DNA of 64,000 nucleotides, taken from Allolobophora icterica. Its lineage: Eukaryota; Annelida; Clitellata; Crassiclitellata; Lumbricidae. Position numbers and translations under genes: made by a program. The stretch is from assembly GCA_963556255.1 (NCBI GenBank), contig OY744611.1, forward strand, positions 5,998,736-6,062,735. The letters are read 5' to 3'. Each line of letters opens with the position of its first letter. Positions within the stretch are counted from its first letter, which is position 1. Under the pieces are notes generated by a model. That model saw nothing but the letters and a program-made list of their open reading frames with translations. It did not search any database and was not told the origin of the DNA. Shown one piece after another: positions 1-11,089 of the stretch.

Positions 1-1920
1 GTTATCATCGCCTCGTAGTTTCTTTACGAATAAATGACTGTCGTATCCGGATAAATTATGTAGCAGTACTGGGATAAACTTAGGGACTTTATAGCGTAGA
101 TTACAAATGTTATGAGCGGCCCCACTATATTTTCCAGTTAAATGACAGTGGTCTCGAACTCGATCATCGTCTAGTTCGCGTTCGCAAATGTGGCAAACAG
201 TAGCCGAGTCGTATAGCTCCTTGTCTTCCTTCCCGAATATCATGTCTTTTGGAAATTTAAATCGCTTGTAAATATCTTTTATATCGTCTATAAGAGTGTC
301 TATAAATATCTGCGCTACATCATCACCTTCGTTCTTCGCTGTGAACATTACGGGGGCTCGCGAATATAAGTCATCATCGAAACATTTTATATAATAACAG
401 AAAGAACTTGGAATGTGTTTTTGGTATTTATTTGTGTAGGACGTGTTGGGATCTGGTTGACAAGTGTCTATAGGTTCAATAAAACTTTCGAAATCGGCGT
501 ACACTACAAAGGGGACTCTCATCTTTCTATAATAATTTTTAAAACTCAACATAGTTCCCGGTTCTGGAAGTTCTATCTTTTGAGCGTCGTGTTGGGAACA
601 GTACTCGGTGTGTTTGTGTAGAGAACCTACATCTCTATATCCCTGCAAACATCTTTTACAATAGTGCATCGAAGTGTATGAGTTTGCGTTATGAACCACC
701 ATCAATCTGTTAAAGTTCTTTATCCAACAATAATGCTTCTTTTCTCCATCAGAAATGAGTAATAGATCTACACACCGATCGTTCTCATGCTTTGATAAAT
801 ATAGTGGAAACAGGTTAACATCTTTCTCATAACCAAAAACATTAATACTAATTTTATTATTTCTCTCAAACTTACTTATCACATTAGCATCCGCAGCCAC
901 TGGGAATTCAATGCTGGACCAATTAAGTTCCTCAGACTGCTTGATTAACTCTTTCGTAATTCTATACGGATGTTCCTCAACAGGGTTTAAGGCTCTTGTT
1001 ACACACCACTTGAAACAGTCTCCGTCTTCGTTCTTCATATTAATAATTCCCTTTTTACTCACCAAACATTTTGGTAGTGGAATGTAAGAACTACCTTTCA
1101 GCGGTTTATAAACAACCGTGTTGATTTCTAATTTTTGAACCGCTCTGAGTCTCCAGCTACTACCACGCATCTGGAAGGCAGCCATCGACTCAATAATTTT
1201 ATCTTTCGCGTTGTTATAAATTTCGTTTACATCGGTGGAGTCTAGAATCACCTCAATCCTTGAAACGAATGGAAAATCTTTAGTATCTACTTCTCCAGTC
1301 TTCATGTCAACGCGCTCCATTGTGTAGGTAAGGACAAAGTTGGTCTTTGTCTGACGATTTTTTAACAACAAGTCGACCGCCTGTGCTCGAACGGTGTTAA
1401 GAAAAGATGTGGCATCGATACCCTTAGCTCCCTCTACCGTGTATTGTTTCGTGAAGCCCCTGATGGCTGAAGCCGTTTGATGAATTTCAAACTTTGGTTT
1501 ATTAATTATTTTCCTAAAATACGAAGTAATTTTTGTTTTCATTACCCCAAAGTTCTCCTTTACGATTTTCATTGGTTGCTTAGGTATGTTCCTTTCAATC
1601 ACCTTAGCACATGTATTAATCGCTAACATAGTTTTATCGTATACTTATCGTGCTGTTGAGGGTGCTTGTGTTGGGGTTTCAATCTGCAAACTGGTATTAG
1701 GCGAGATTGGTGTGAAATGTGAGGGAATTAGCGTTTGGGTCTCGTTTGCTTCAATTTTAGCAATCAACTCCGCTTTCCGCAGTCTCGTATATCCAAACAA
1801 GCCGCTCTGCTTGGCGATTTTTCTTAATTCAATAACAGTGTTCTTCGAGTATTCCATTTTATATTGGGGTGGTATGCCTTTAAGTAGAACTGTAAAAATA
1901 TTTTCTGATCTAGTCATCAT
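1..1920 (-). pseudogene. PolB N-terminal part of an endogenous adintovirus/Maverick, cut by window edge
   Basis: The minus strand is one open frame from position 1920 to the left edge, interrupted only by a TAA at 1645-1647. The first ~90 residues form a SAP/Rho-N-like helical segment (LRKIAKQSGLFGYTRLRKAE). After the stop come the long N-terminal region, the exonuclease start YADFES near 350-370, a Cys/His-rich segment (CHIC...RDHCHLTGKY) near 110-200 and the NLSGYDSHL exonuclease motif near 20-50. The same motifs occur in the same order in the intact PolB at 58,072. Protein-primed replication is the family role. Palm motifs would lie left of the window. The TAA may be a nonsense mutation, or it may separate a small SAP protein from a PolB starting at an internal Met (1627-1629 or 1570-1572). 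The start at 1920 is the first ATG of an ATG-ATG pair. Confidence 0.82.
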
Positions 1921-1960
1921 CGAAAATGCTGACTCATCGAAAACTTCGGAAATTCCCTTA

Positions 1961-2127
1961 GCCAGTATTTGAACCTAGGATTAGGTTTGTGCATGAAATG
2001 TGACGGATTTGCAATATTTTGGTGACCTATAGGCCAGTATTTGACCTAGGGTTTAGGTTTGTGTATATTTAGACATTTTGCCACTTAAGGTAGGTTCAAA
2101 AATGAAGCGGTAACCTAGGATTAGGTT
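1961..2127. repeat. Short direct repeats upstream of the left PolB
   Basis: A 31-bp word (1961-1991) returns at 2033-2063 with few changes. Its core, AACCTAGGATTAGGTT, appears again at 2112-2127. It lies between the PolB start and the first transposon, where a viral terminal repeat or promoter would be expected; that role is inference. 2128-2378 shows nothing recognisable. Confidence 0.6.
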
Positions 2128-2386
2128 AAATTGCCCAGATAGCGCGGTTCTCTACTACTGGCGATGTACATAGTTTGAGTATTGTTGAATAGGCCTACGA
2201 TTTCTTTACCACACTAGACCTGTAAACAATCAGGTTTATTTTGTGTTTTTGGAAAGATTTCCTGCATCTAAATTACACCTGGTGAATGTATGCTATGCCT
2301 TATAGAGGTTTTAACTGATCCTTATGTTTCAGTAGTCCTCTAGCATTCCACTGCATTACATAGTAAGGACCATGATTATACACCAT

Positions 2387-3227
2387 CAGTGTGATTCTCC
2401 TTACAGATTTTATTTTAGTTATAGTTACAGTTATAGTTAATGGTTTTTAATTTTAGTTATAGTTACAGTTATAGTTAGTATTATTTTTTAGTTATAGTTA
2501 TAGTTATAGTAACTGGACATTTATCTTAGTTAATTTTAGTTAGTACATAGTTACAACTGGACTTCCTAAAAAAAATTATGTCAAAGAAAATTACCCAACC
2601 CAGAAAATTTCTATGACTCTAACAAATAGAAAAACTGAAATTGCTGAAAAACAAATGTTACTCAGATTTGAATTTGATACTTAATGGCAACAGTACATCT
2701 GTCACAGATATTTAATGGATTTTTTCCATTCAAAAACACAATCTCGTTTTCGTTTAAATGTGTATTCAATTCGATTTTATTATGAACATTTCTAATTTGA
2801 ACACGAACATGGTAATTTTTTTATAAGATTCCTTTTATCATAGAAAATTAAAATCAAAACAAGTTTCTCACTATCTAATATTAAAAATCGAAAGAAAAAT
2901 TATCTTTTCATCAAAAGAAACTTGAAATATTAGATTTTTGAAAAGAACCCAGGATATTTGCAAAGAGAATATGCAGCATATATTTTCTCATTTTATCTGG
3001 GAACAATAAACAGGATAATTTAAAACGATATTATTAAAATATCGATATCGCACTTTTTAGTTCATTAACAAAAATAGCGATGAATTTTCGGTAGTGTTAT
3101 TTTCGTTATAGTTATAGTTATAGTTAATGATATTTTTTAGTTACAGTTATAGTTATCGTTAACGAAATCATTTTTTTTACGTTAACGAACATTTTCGTTA
3201 TCGTTTACGTTAACGAGAATCACACTG
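2387..3227. mobile_element. hAT-type non-autonomous element (MITE)
   Basis: The termini are CAGTGTGATTCTC and GAGAATCACACTG, perfect inverted repeats. They are flanked by an exact 8-bp duplication TACACCAT (2379-2386 and 3228-3235). An 8-bp duplication and CAGTG ends fit the hAT superfamily. There is no coding capacity. Subterminal (TTATAG/TTACAG)n hexamers lie at 2410-2515 and 3105-3150, and GTTAACG words near the right end. A related element is at 32,359-33,429. Confidence 0.9.
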
Positions 3228-3321
3228 TACACCATGAGCCATAAAAAAGGAAGCCCCTGGAAAAATCGTTATTATTTTAACAATATTCAAACAATGTCAA
3301 TGAAATTCATGAAATTTATAG

Positions 3322-4391
3322 CTATATAGCAGGCAATGTAAAAAAATTTACAGTTTGTCCGCCTTCAGCCTCTTCGCATGCGCGAAGTCGCTTACGCCAT
3401 TCACGTACCGCCGAGTCAATAATTCGTTGGTCAAGATCGTTCCACGCTTTCATGATTCGCTTTCGAAGATCTTCAACATCACGAACCTTTGTTTTGTGCA
3501 CCATTTCCTGCATGCATCGCCACATTTTATAATCTACGGGATTCAGGTCTGGGCTATTAGGGGGCCATAGTGTAGGAATTATGAAGTCAGAAGTTTCATT
3601 CGTCAGAAGTGCAACCGTTTCTCGAGCTCTGTGCGCTGGAGCACCATCTTGCTGGACAATGTAAAATTCAGAGAATTCTCGAATTTCAGGTAGAAGGTCT
3701 TCCATGAGTAAAACATCTCTGTAGTATTGGCCGTTGATTTTTACCTCTGGTTCAACAAAGTGAATCGACGTGCGCCCCAGAGAAGAAACACCGACTGACA
3801 CCATCAGGGATTTGCTAAACGTCGGACGTGTGCGTAAAAGGCGATCGGCTGCAATAACTCTCTTTCGAGTTCCAACTGCTACATACAGACGATCATTTTG
3901 AGTATTGCTAGGAGAAGCAACTGTGAATAATTTTTTGTCAGTAAACCAGATGAAATGCACTAGACTAGCTGGGTGGCGACGCTACAAAAGGCGACTGCGG
4001 TCAAGTCGAGCTTGTTTGTTGGCCACGGTCAATTCATGTGCCCTACGTTTTTCCTGCATATCAAACATAAGTCTTTCTTCACAATACGATTAACGGAACG
4101 TTGAGATATACCAACTTCCCGAGCAATTTATCTTTGAGTACGGTGTGTTTGCGGAAAATCTTCCTGGCTCAAAACAAGTGTTTCAACTTCTTCAATTTTG
4201 TCAGCAGTTCGAGCAGTGCGCGAACGGCCACTGCCTGGAAGACGTTGCGACGTGCCAGTACTATCAGTCTTGCGAATAATCTTGTCCAATCCACTACGAG
4301 ACCAGCTTTTATGAGGAAACTCCTTTAAAAATCTTTTGGCTCCATAATGTTTATTTTGTCTTAAAAAGTTTATCTTCCTCACTGAACGCAA
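3322..4391 (-). pseudogene. mariner/maT-like transposase, frameshifted
   Basis: The C-terminal open frame (3322-3960) holds the DDE/D core: WFTDKKLF (first Asp), QQDGAPAH (second Asp) and PPNSPDLNPVDY (third Asp), with 37 residues between the second and third acidic residues, the maT spacing. The N-terminal helix-turn-helix part is in another frame (4128-4391, containing GSGRSRTARTADK). The frame is broken between 3960 and 4128. It would cut and paste the element at TA sites; it is inactive here. Confidence 0.82.
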
Positions 4392-4600
4392 TTTTCGTAA
4401 ATGGTGGAAAAATTAATGACGTCATTATTATTACATCAACGATTTAGCGGAAATTTGTTACAGGGCCTTTGTAAAAATAAAATTATCGATTTTAACGATA
4501 GATGTTCTTTGCGTAAATTGCATTTGTTATGATCAATTATTGAATGAGTTATAACGATTTTTCCAGGGGCTTCCTTTTTTATGCCTCACGGTGTATATAT

Positions 4601-5248
4601 ACTAGCTGGTTTACCCGGCGTTGCCCGGGTTTCGGAGGTTTGGGCCGGGACACCATGGTAGCGGTCAAAACGGGGGACGCGAAGCTGCTTAACCCGGCGT
4701 TTTGGGTGTTTCAATCCCTCTAGCGAATAAGCAACAAAACACTGCTTAACACGGCGTTGGCCGGGTTTAGTTCAGTGAAAGTTTAAATCCCTCTAGCGAA
4801 TCCGTACTCTAGCCGCTTAACCCGGCGGCGCCATCTGGCGAGTGAGACTAAGTTTTTTTACCAGCTAAAAATGCATTGCCCTGTAGCGAATAAGCTGGTG
4901 AACCCTGCGTTCCCCGGGTTTCGGAAATACGGAGAACGGAAACAACACGCAACAAATGAATAATAGTTCAGTGAAGGTTTCGAGTAAAAAGCTCCAAAGC
5001 TGTAGAAATGCATCGCGGTCAAACAACACAGAGAATCTTCTCGGGCGGCGCCATCTGGCGAATGAAAATAGGTCGATTCAAATTTGTTAAAAGTGGGGGT
5101 TTGGGAGAGATTTTGGCCAGGAACACCATGAAAGCGGTGAAAACGGGAGACGCGAAGCCTCACACAGTAGTGAGGTTTGGAGTGTAAAGCTCGAAAACTG
5201 TAGAAATACATCCCGGTCAAAGATCGCTGTTACAGACAGATAGAGTCT

Positions 5249-5252
<4 letters not shown>
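4601..5252 (+). repeat. Interspersed repeat starting ACTAGCTGGTTTACCCGG
   Basis: It begins with the same word as the copy at 48,006-48,935 and shares internal phrases such as ATCCCTCTAGCGAATAAGCA, GCGGCGCCATCTGGCG and CCATGGTAGCGGT. It ends in a CAGACAGATAG-rich tail next to a TA microsatellite. It is a dispersed family in this genome. I cannot assign a class (SINE-like or LINE-derived). ORFs in it are chance. Confidence 0.65.

Positions 5253-5291
<39 letters not shown>
5253..5291. repeat. (TA)n microsatellite
   Basis: Pure TA dinucleotide run. It lies at the 3' end of the minus-strand LINE that follows. Confidence 0.95.
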
Positions 5292-5296
<5 letters not shown>

Positions 5297-7016
5297 AAAT
5301 CTTTATTGGTACTCATGACAATCTCTAACCAAGTTATTAACATCAGCCAAATGTACTATGTCTAGTTTAGCATTGTTTTACTGTCCGACAAAATCAAGAG
5401 TAAGAACATTTGTTAAAATTAAGAGTGTGTGGCTTGTGGTATATTATACATATCCTGTTGTCTTAAATACCAAAGGGTAACCCTAAAGGGATGGAAGTCC
5501 CGCTAAACCAGGGATGCCCTATTATTTAATTTACTTTTTCGAATGTTGGCAGCTAAGACGATCCATTGACGGATTCAACATCTGTTAAGAAGTGTATTTG
5601 ATTAAGTACTCAGTTAGGTCTTAACTAAACTTAATTATGAATTATGAAAGAACAACAAGAAATGGAAAAATGGAGAAACAAAAAAACAAAAATGAACCCA
5701 AAAAGAAAGAACTAAGTAAAAAAAGCCTACCAAAGCAGCCTATAGTAAGTCCCTACTGGGACTCTAGTCAATCGCTTAAAGTAACAACAAATAACTTGAA
5801 CCAAGTTACCAAGGAGTATACGATGACCGATACGAGACTCTTATACTCGACCCCATTGTGACCTAGACCAAGTTTACTCAAGTCGATTCAGGAACTATAC
5901 GCTGCAGGTTAATTATTCATTGATTAAATATTATTTAGGCTCTTTTAAAAGATAAACTTACTTTTAGCATTTCTAACTTCTAATGGCATCGAGTTCCAAA
6001 TTTGTGGACCATTTGATTTAATGCTGAATTTTCTCAAGTTTGTTCTTATTTTAATGGGTCGGTAGAGAGCAGCACCTCTAGTGTAGTGTTCATGTACTGC
6101 TGAGTTTAAAGTGAAATAGCCCTCAAAAGAGTCCCTATAGGAGATTATGACTATAGGAATAAAGCAGTTCGGCAATTTGGAAGGTGTTAATCTGTTTAAG
6201 ATTCAGAAGCTTAAGATTTTTAAATATAGGTTTAGAGTGATCATTTCGACCTGCCCCCTCTATCATTCGAATTGCTCTTTTCTGCAGCAGAAATAACTTC
6301 GTAAGATGAGATTCATAAGTTGAGGCCCATAGTAAGTTACAATAACTAAGATAAAGAAGGATCAGGGTATTGTAAAGACTCAGTCTGATAGTTTTAGGAA
6401 GGATTTTTGCTACTCTCGAAATTATTCCAATATTTTTTGCTATTTTTAAGGCGACGTAATTAATATGGGTTTTCCAAGTAAGATGTTGGTCTATGAAGAC
6501 GCCCAGAAACTTGGCTGAGTCTACTTTGGCGATAGGTTCGCTATTAATGGATAGGTTACCAATTATTGGCCTAATTTTCCTATAAGATTTAAAAATTATG
6601 TAATTTGTTTTACCTATGTTGAGTGTCAATTTGTTTGCAGTAAACCAGTCATTGACTATGGTAAGCTCCCTGTTAACAGATTGCATGAGTGTTGCCCAAG
6701 AGGTGCCAGATTGGAAAATATTCGTGTCATCCGCAAAGAGTACAAAGTGAAGAGACGTAGAGATCTTTGCAAGGTCATTTATATACAATAAGAAGAGAAG
6801 AGGCCCCAAGTTAGATCCTTGAGGTACCCCGAGGTTATAATTCCCGGCAAAGAGAGTGTCCCATTACAACTTACTAGTTGAGTACGTGATTCTAAGTAGC
6901 TTTTAAACCAAGTGAGCTGCACCCCTAATTCCGAAGTTGGCTAGCTTATCTATTAGTATAGCATGATCGACACAATCAAAAGCCTTGGCTACATCGATGA
7001 ACACCCCTACTGCATA

Positions 7017-7020
<4 letters not shown>
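5292..7020 (-). pseudogene. LINE reverse transcriptase fragment (CR1/Jockey-like)
   Basis: Minus-strand pieces follow RT order: [11 protein letters not shown] near 6,960-7,010, GVPQGSNLGPLLF near 6,790-6,830, FADDTN near 6,730 (catalytic YADD-box variant), then a long open frame 6135-6809 ending in the thumb. The C-terminal tail IKSNGPQIWNSMPLEVR (5945-6175) is in another frame. 5,292-5,940 would be the 3' UTR. The endonuclease half is missing (5' truncation at the TA run). The element is dead. Confidence 0.8.

Positions 7021-7072
<52 letters not shown>
7021..7072. repeat. (TA)n microsatellite
   Basis: TA run joining the truncated LINE to the following TIR element. Confidence 0.95.
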
Positions 7073-7077
<5 letters not shown>

Positions 7078-8934
7078 TGGGTCATTATCCGAAATGTTAC
7101 AAATGTTACAAATGTTTTTACAAATTTCGTCAACGAAAAACCCCCAAATATTTTCCCCCAAAATTGGTTGCAAATGTTTTCTTTAGTCATGTACATAGTT
7201 AAATTTAACTGATTTGAAAGAAATCCACTATATTTGTAATCATAAGTAACTTTTTTTCAGAATTTATAAAGTCAAAACTCCTTTTTTTGACTTTTTTGGG
7301 TTATCATATTTAATCACAGGGACCTGAAATATTCCTCTCGTGCTTACACAATGGCACTTTCTTAAAAGTAGATGATACCAGCATTACGTAGAAATGCAAC
7401 AGGCCTTTCCTTCACGTAATATATTAGTCTGGTGTAAAGAAATTATGACATTTTTTAGAAATTATTAAGAAAAAGTTATATTATTTTCAGCTACAGAAAA
7501 AATAGCGCAGCATTAGCTATAACTGTATGTTATATGCATTAGGTCCGCAAAGGTTCACCAGTCACTCTGGTACAGAGTAAAGCAGGGAGGCGACCTGACC
7601 GACGACTCTGATGAGCGTAGACTCGGATCCGACCTGGGCTGGTGAACCAAAGTCCTCCGTGCCCACCTTCTCGTGGTGCGGACCGTTAGTACCCTTCCTA
7701 GGAAGTACTCTTCCTAGGAGGGGGAACGAACGGGCACGGCAGGCAAAACCAGGGGAAGGCAATGGCAAACCACCCCTGTTAATCATGCCAAGAAAATCGT
7801 CATGCCACACACCAAACCACGCCGATGGTCGCGGATGGAGGGACTCCCAGGCCGGAGCGCTGAGGTGGGACTCCCAGGCCAAAGCGCGACTCAAGGGCTA
7901 CTGGGAGAAGTAGCAAGACGGCAACGGAGACTGTGTGGCATGACGATCGCTAGGGCTCCTAGAGCCGACGGCACAAAGAAATATGCATTAGACACAAGTT
8001 GAACAACATTTTAGGAGTTGCTAGTAAATTCTAATTACTTGCAATTTATTTTAATATCAAATAATTCACAAAAAATACATGTAATTCTCTCTTAGCAATG
8101 CGTCATTACCATCCATGGCAAGATGCGACTGTCATGAGAAAATAGCAGAAATCTGATGTAAACGGATGGTAATGATGAAAAACAACCGCTGGATGGTAAT
8201 GACAAAATTATGAAATTTATGACAGCCGTCAAATATTTTCACTTGAATTACTCTATCACATAAGTAATTTTAATCAGTTCGACAAAAGCGGTAAATAAAA
8301 TAAGTTATCAATGTTATAATCTACCAAAACCAGGAAATACAACACGAGATGGTAATGAAACAGGAATTTACTTTTTTGTAATTTGGAACACACAAACTTA
8401 AATTAAAAATAAAACATTATGAATTTAAACACAAATCTGTGTGGTTCCATTAATAGTTGATAATACCTTGTTCCTGATATTTTTATTTTAGTAAGTAAGC
8501 ACGTTCTGTAAAAGTTATAGGCTTCCCAAAAGTTGAGTTGGCTATGATGCTTATTTCTATGGACAAGTATAAATAGGGTAAAGAAATAAATATTACGAAA
8601 ATGAGTCTAAGTGTTTCATTATTGCATATGGTAGCTACTAATTAATCAAAATAATATATCTTTATAATAGGTTGTAATGGCATAATTTTGCGTAAAAGCT
8701 GAATTTAATGCATTGTACAACGTGTCGGACAGAGGATGGTAATGATATTTTGCATACATTTAGTAATTTTTTTCTAAATTTCCAAAATGTAGCAACTACA
8801 ACAGTGATGGAAAATGTCAATCTGCTCATTCTTTCAAGGATAGGTTAAACAAATTTGAAGAAATAATCTAAGAAACTCAAAAAACCGTCATGGGACATCA
8901 GTTCTGCACTTTCGGATAATGACCCATATATATA
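7073..8934. mobile_element. Non-coding TIR element with TA-rich flanks
   Basis: GGGTCATTATCCGAAA (7079-7094) is inverted at 8910-8925, both extended by an ATATAT stretch and bounded by (TA)n. No transposase frame is visible. A SINE (7543-7980) is inserted in it. The word GGATGGTAATGA, related to the inverted-terminus core GGATAATGACC, recurs five times inside (8103-8114 on minus; 8164, 8191, 8348 and 8734 on plus). The TA flanks suggest a Tc1/mariner/pogo-type element, but the TA runs make the exact ends uncertain. Confidence 0.65.
7543..7980 (+). mobile_element. SINE, ~438 bp, copy 1
   Basis: It is flanked by an exact 11-bp target duplication ATATGCATTAG (7532-7542 and 7981-7991). It starts GTCCGCAAAGGTTCACCAG and ends CGGCACAAAGAA with no poly(A). 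The central stretch AAGGCAATGGCAAACCACCC resembles a conserved central domain seen in several animal SINE families (from memory). A near-identical copy in reverse orientation is at 41,611-42,048, so the family moved recently. Open frames here are chance. Confidence 0.85.

Positions 8935-8936
<2 letters not shown>

Positions 8937-8981
<45 letters not shown>
8937..8981. repeat. (TA)n microsatellite
   Basis: TA run at the right edge of the TIR element. Confidence 0.9.
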
Positions 8982-8985
<4 letters not shown>

Positions 8986-9479
8986 TATCCATTATGTTAA
9001 TTATATTTTATTGGTTTTTGCAAAAAAGAGACTCCTCTCTAGAAAAGTTACTGGTTGGCTGACTTCATTAGAATATTTAGCATTTCTGAGTAGTTTGCCT
9101 GTCAAGCATAGTTAGCTAGAATGCCTTGAACAAAGGTAACTGTTCTATTAACTGGTATATTTAGGTTTTCTTATGTAATCTGAAGCTGTAACCTACCACA
9201 GAGCTATTGTCATATTAAATTAGGCCCTATTATGTTATCACATTAAATTGCATTCACTAGAAAAGAACTGCTACGAACTCTATGATTATAATGAAGTGGC
9301 TTACACGACAACTAACCAATTAATGGTGTGTACGGTCAACACCGAGATCCTGTAAGTTTCAGGAGATTTGAAATTTAAGGGTAGCGTAGAGTAAAGTATT
9401 TGCTCATTTAACAACATGCCTTTATTGGCCACCGTCTTCAAAGGCACAGCATTGGCTCGTGGAACTGAGCTGTAATCTG
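8982..9479. other. No recognisable feature
   Basis: AT-rich sequence without a convincing reading frame, inverted termini or repeats. Confidence 0.5.
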
Positions 9480-9800
9480 AGCTCCTCTTAGTATGCTTCG
9501 ACCTGAATGCTGCTTGTAATATTGTCAATCTGCTGATAAATGGAGTTCTACCAGAAGCGAAAGTGATCTACTGGAAAAACCTGATACCTCTGAGCAAAAG
9601 GGACGGAGGCATGCGACCAATCACCTTGGGCTACACGTAGCGAAGTGTGGAAATTCCTACGCGGTGAAAAGGCTGCTGCATCATCTCGCCCCATTCAGCT
9701 TGGAATGAGCAACTGAGCATTAATCGAGGTGCTGTAGTGGTTGTTCATGCAACACATAGATGGGTGACCATAATGCTTGAAGATAGAGTCCTGATGTAGC
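9480..9800 (+). pseudogene. Heavily decayed RT fragment
   Basis: One frame near 9,530-9,640 reads like the start of a LINE RT domain (PLSKRDGGMRPITLGY). A second frame downstream has RPIQLGM followed by VVVHAT, matching the next conserved blocks of such RTs in order. Frames are broken by stops and shifts. Clade unassigned. Confidence 0.45.
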
Positions 9801-10311
9801 AAAAACATATGTGCAGAGATTCGATTACAGAGGCAGTGTCCACAGATATCCAAGAGCATAAAAAATTGTTTCCAGGTTGTCTGTTTCAATTGTAACTGTC
9901 TGATGCGCTGATTGGCGTCAGCAGCATACGATTGGTGGAGTAAATCCAGCAAGGCGATACTTCGAGCATCAAGAGTTCTGTCTCATACTACAACCAGTTC
10001 GGAAAACTTTAGATCGAATTTACTTGATGACCTGACAATGAGTGACAGAAAGGCGACAAAAGCCGAAGACTTTCCACTGATTATGCCGGAAGATTAGAAC
10101 ACGGCAATTATAATGAATTGCTGTCAATGCAAGATGGCCTGCCGTAATATGCAGGAATCGATCTCTGACTTACTGACAGACCAATCCACCAAGTCACCAC
10201 CCCCATTCTTTTTCTGGCTGACTGAGTAACTGCCTGGCCGATTGGCTGAAATACGGACTTATTGAATGACTGTTTGGCAGGGCATTTTTAACATGTTGAC
10301 TGCTGGGGAAA
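9801..10311. other. No recognisable feature
   Basis: No supported gene. Short open frames on both strands (for example 9695-9952 minus) have no recognisable motif. Confidence 0.4.
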
Positions 10312-10550
10312 TTCCCCACCAGTCCTCTCGAATTCCCCACCAGTCCTTGCCCTTTTCCCCACCAGTGAATTTGCCATTTTTAGTCCCAAATAATTATTTT
10401 TTGTCATTTTTGTGACCTTATGCATATGATATAGCCTATGGTAAATGCAAACTACAGCAGACGTGAAATCTTTATAATTTATATTTCTTTGGTCGCCAAT
10501 ATTCTGCCACAGCAGACGTTAAATCTTTATTATTTATATTTCTTTGGTCA
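10312..10550. repeat. Short local direct repeats
   Basis: TTCCCCACCAGT occurs three times between 10,312 and 10,370. A ~41-bp word starting ACAGCAGACGT is duplicated at about 10,455 and 10,510 (55-bp period) with two differences. Confidence 0.7.
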
Positions 10551-10680
10551 CAATAGAGTTTGGCACACGGAAAAATGACTGGGTTTAACAAGCTGATAAT
10601 ATTTAACTTTCTGTACACTGTATAATGAGGCTAATGCGTGTCAATTTCTATTAAAAACGACCTTCAACCAAATATACGAC

Positions 10681-10681
10681 A

Positions 10682-10758
<77 letters not shown>

Positions 10759-10759
10759 C
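10681..10759. repeat. (ATT)n microsatellite
   Basis: Uninterrupted trinucleotide array. Poly-Leu, poly-Ile and poly-Tyr frames across it are artefacts. Confidence 0.95.
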
Positions 10760-10879
10760 TTTTTCCCCCGAGGTACATATAATCCCTCAGGAGTCAGATA
10801 CTAAATATGTGAAAATTAATCTCTGGAGTGACCATCTTCATCGTGACCTGGAAGTGCAAAAGTGTTGCGGAAGGCGGCT

Positions 10880-10987
10880 GCGTTATTATTATTATTTTTT
10901 TTTTATACCCGAGGTATTATTATTATTATTATTTTTATTATTATTTTTATTTATTTATTTATTTATTTTTTATTATTATTTTTATTA

Positions 10988-11084
<97 letters not shown>

Positions 11085-11085
11085 A
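10880..11085. repeat. (ATT)n microsatellite, imperfect
   Basis: Trinucleotide array with TTTATTTA interruptions, abutting the 3' end of a minus-strand LINE. It probably grew from that LINE's tail. Confidence 0.9.
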
Positions 11086-11089
11086 AACA

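Larger units (their letters stand above)
2379..4595 (-). mobile_element. Tc1/mariner element (DD37D, maT-like), split by a MITE
   Basis: The terminal inverted repeats are ~44 bp: 3228-3271 (first 8 bp also at 2379-2386) against 4552-4595, with 2 mismatches by eye. The outer end reads TACACCRTGAGSCATAAAA. TA dinucleotides flank both ends, the expected mariner target site. The element encodes a broken transposase on minus. The hAT-like MITE at 2387-3227 sits within its left terminus. Confidence 0.85.

Noticed and set aside
1586..1972. 128-codon plus frame over the left PolB
   Set aside because: Antisense to the PolB/SAP frame, which has clear motifs.
7562..8002. Several open frames on both strands
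   Set aside because: They lie inside a SINE with target duplication; the same frames recur in the reverse copy at 41.6-42.0 kb.
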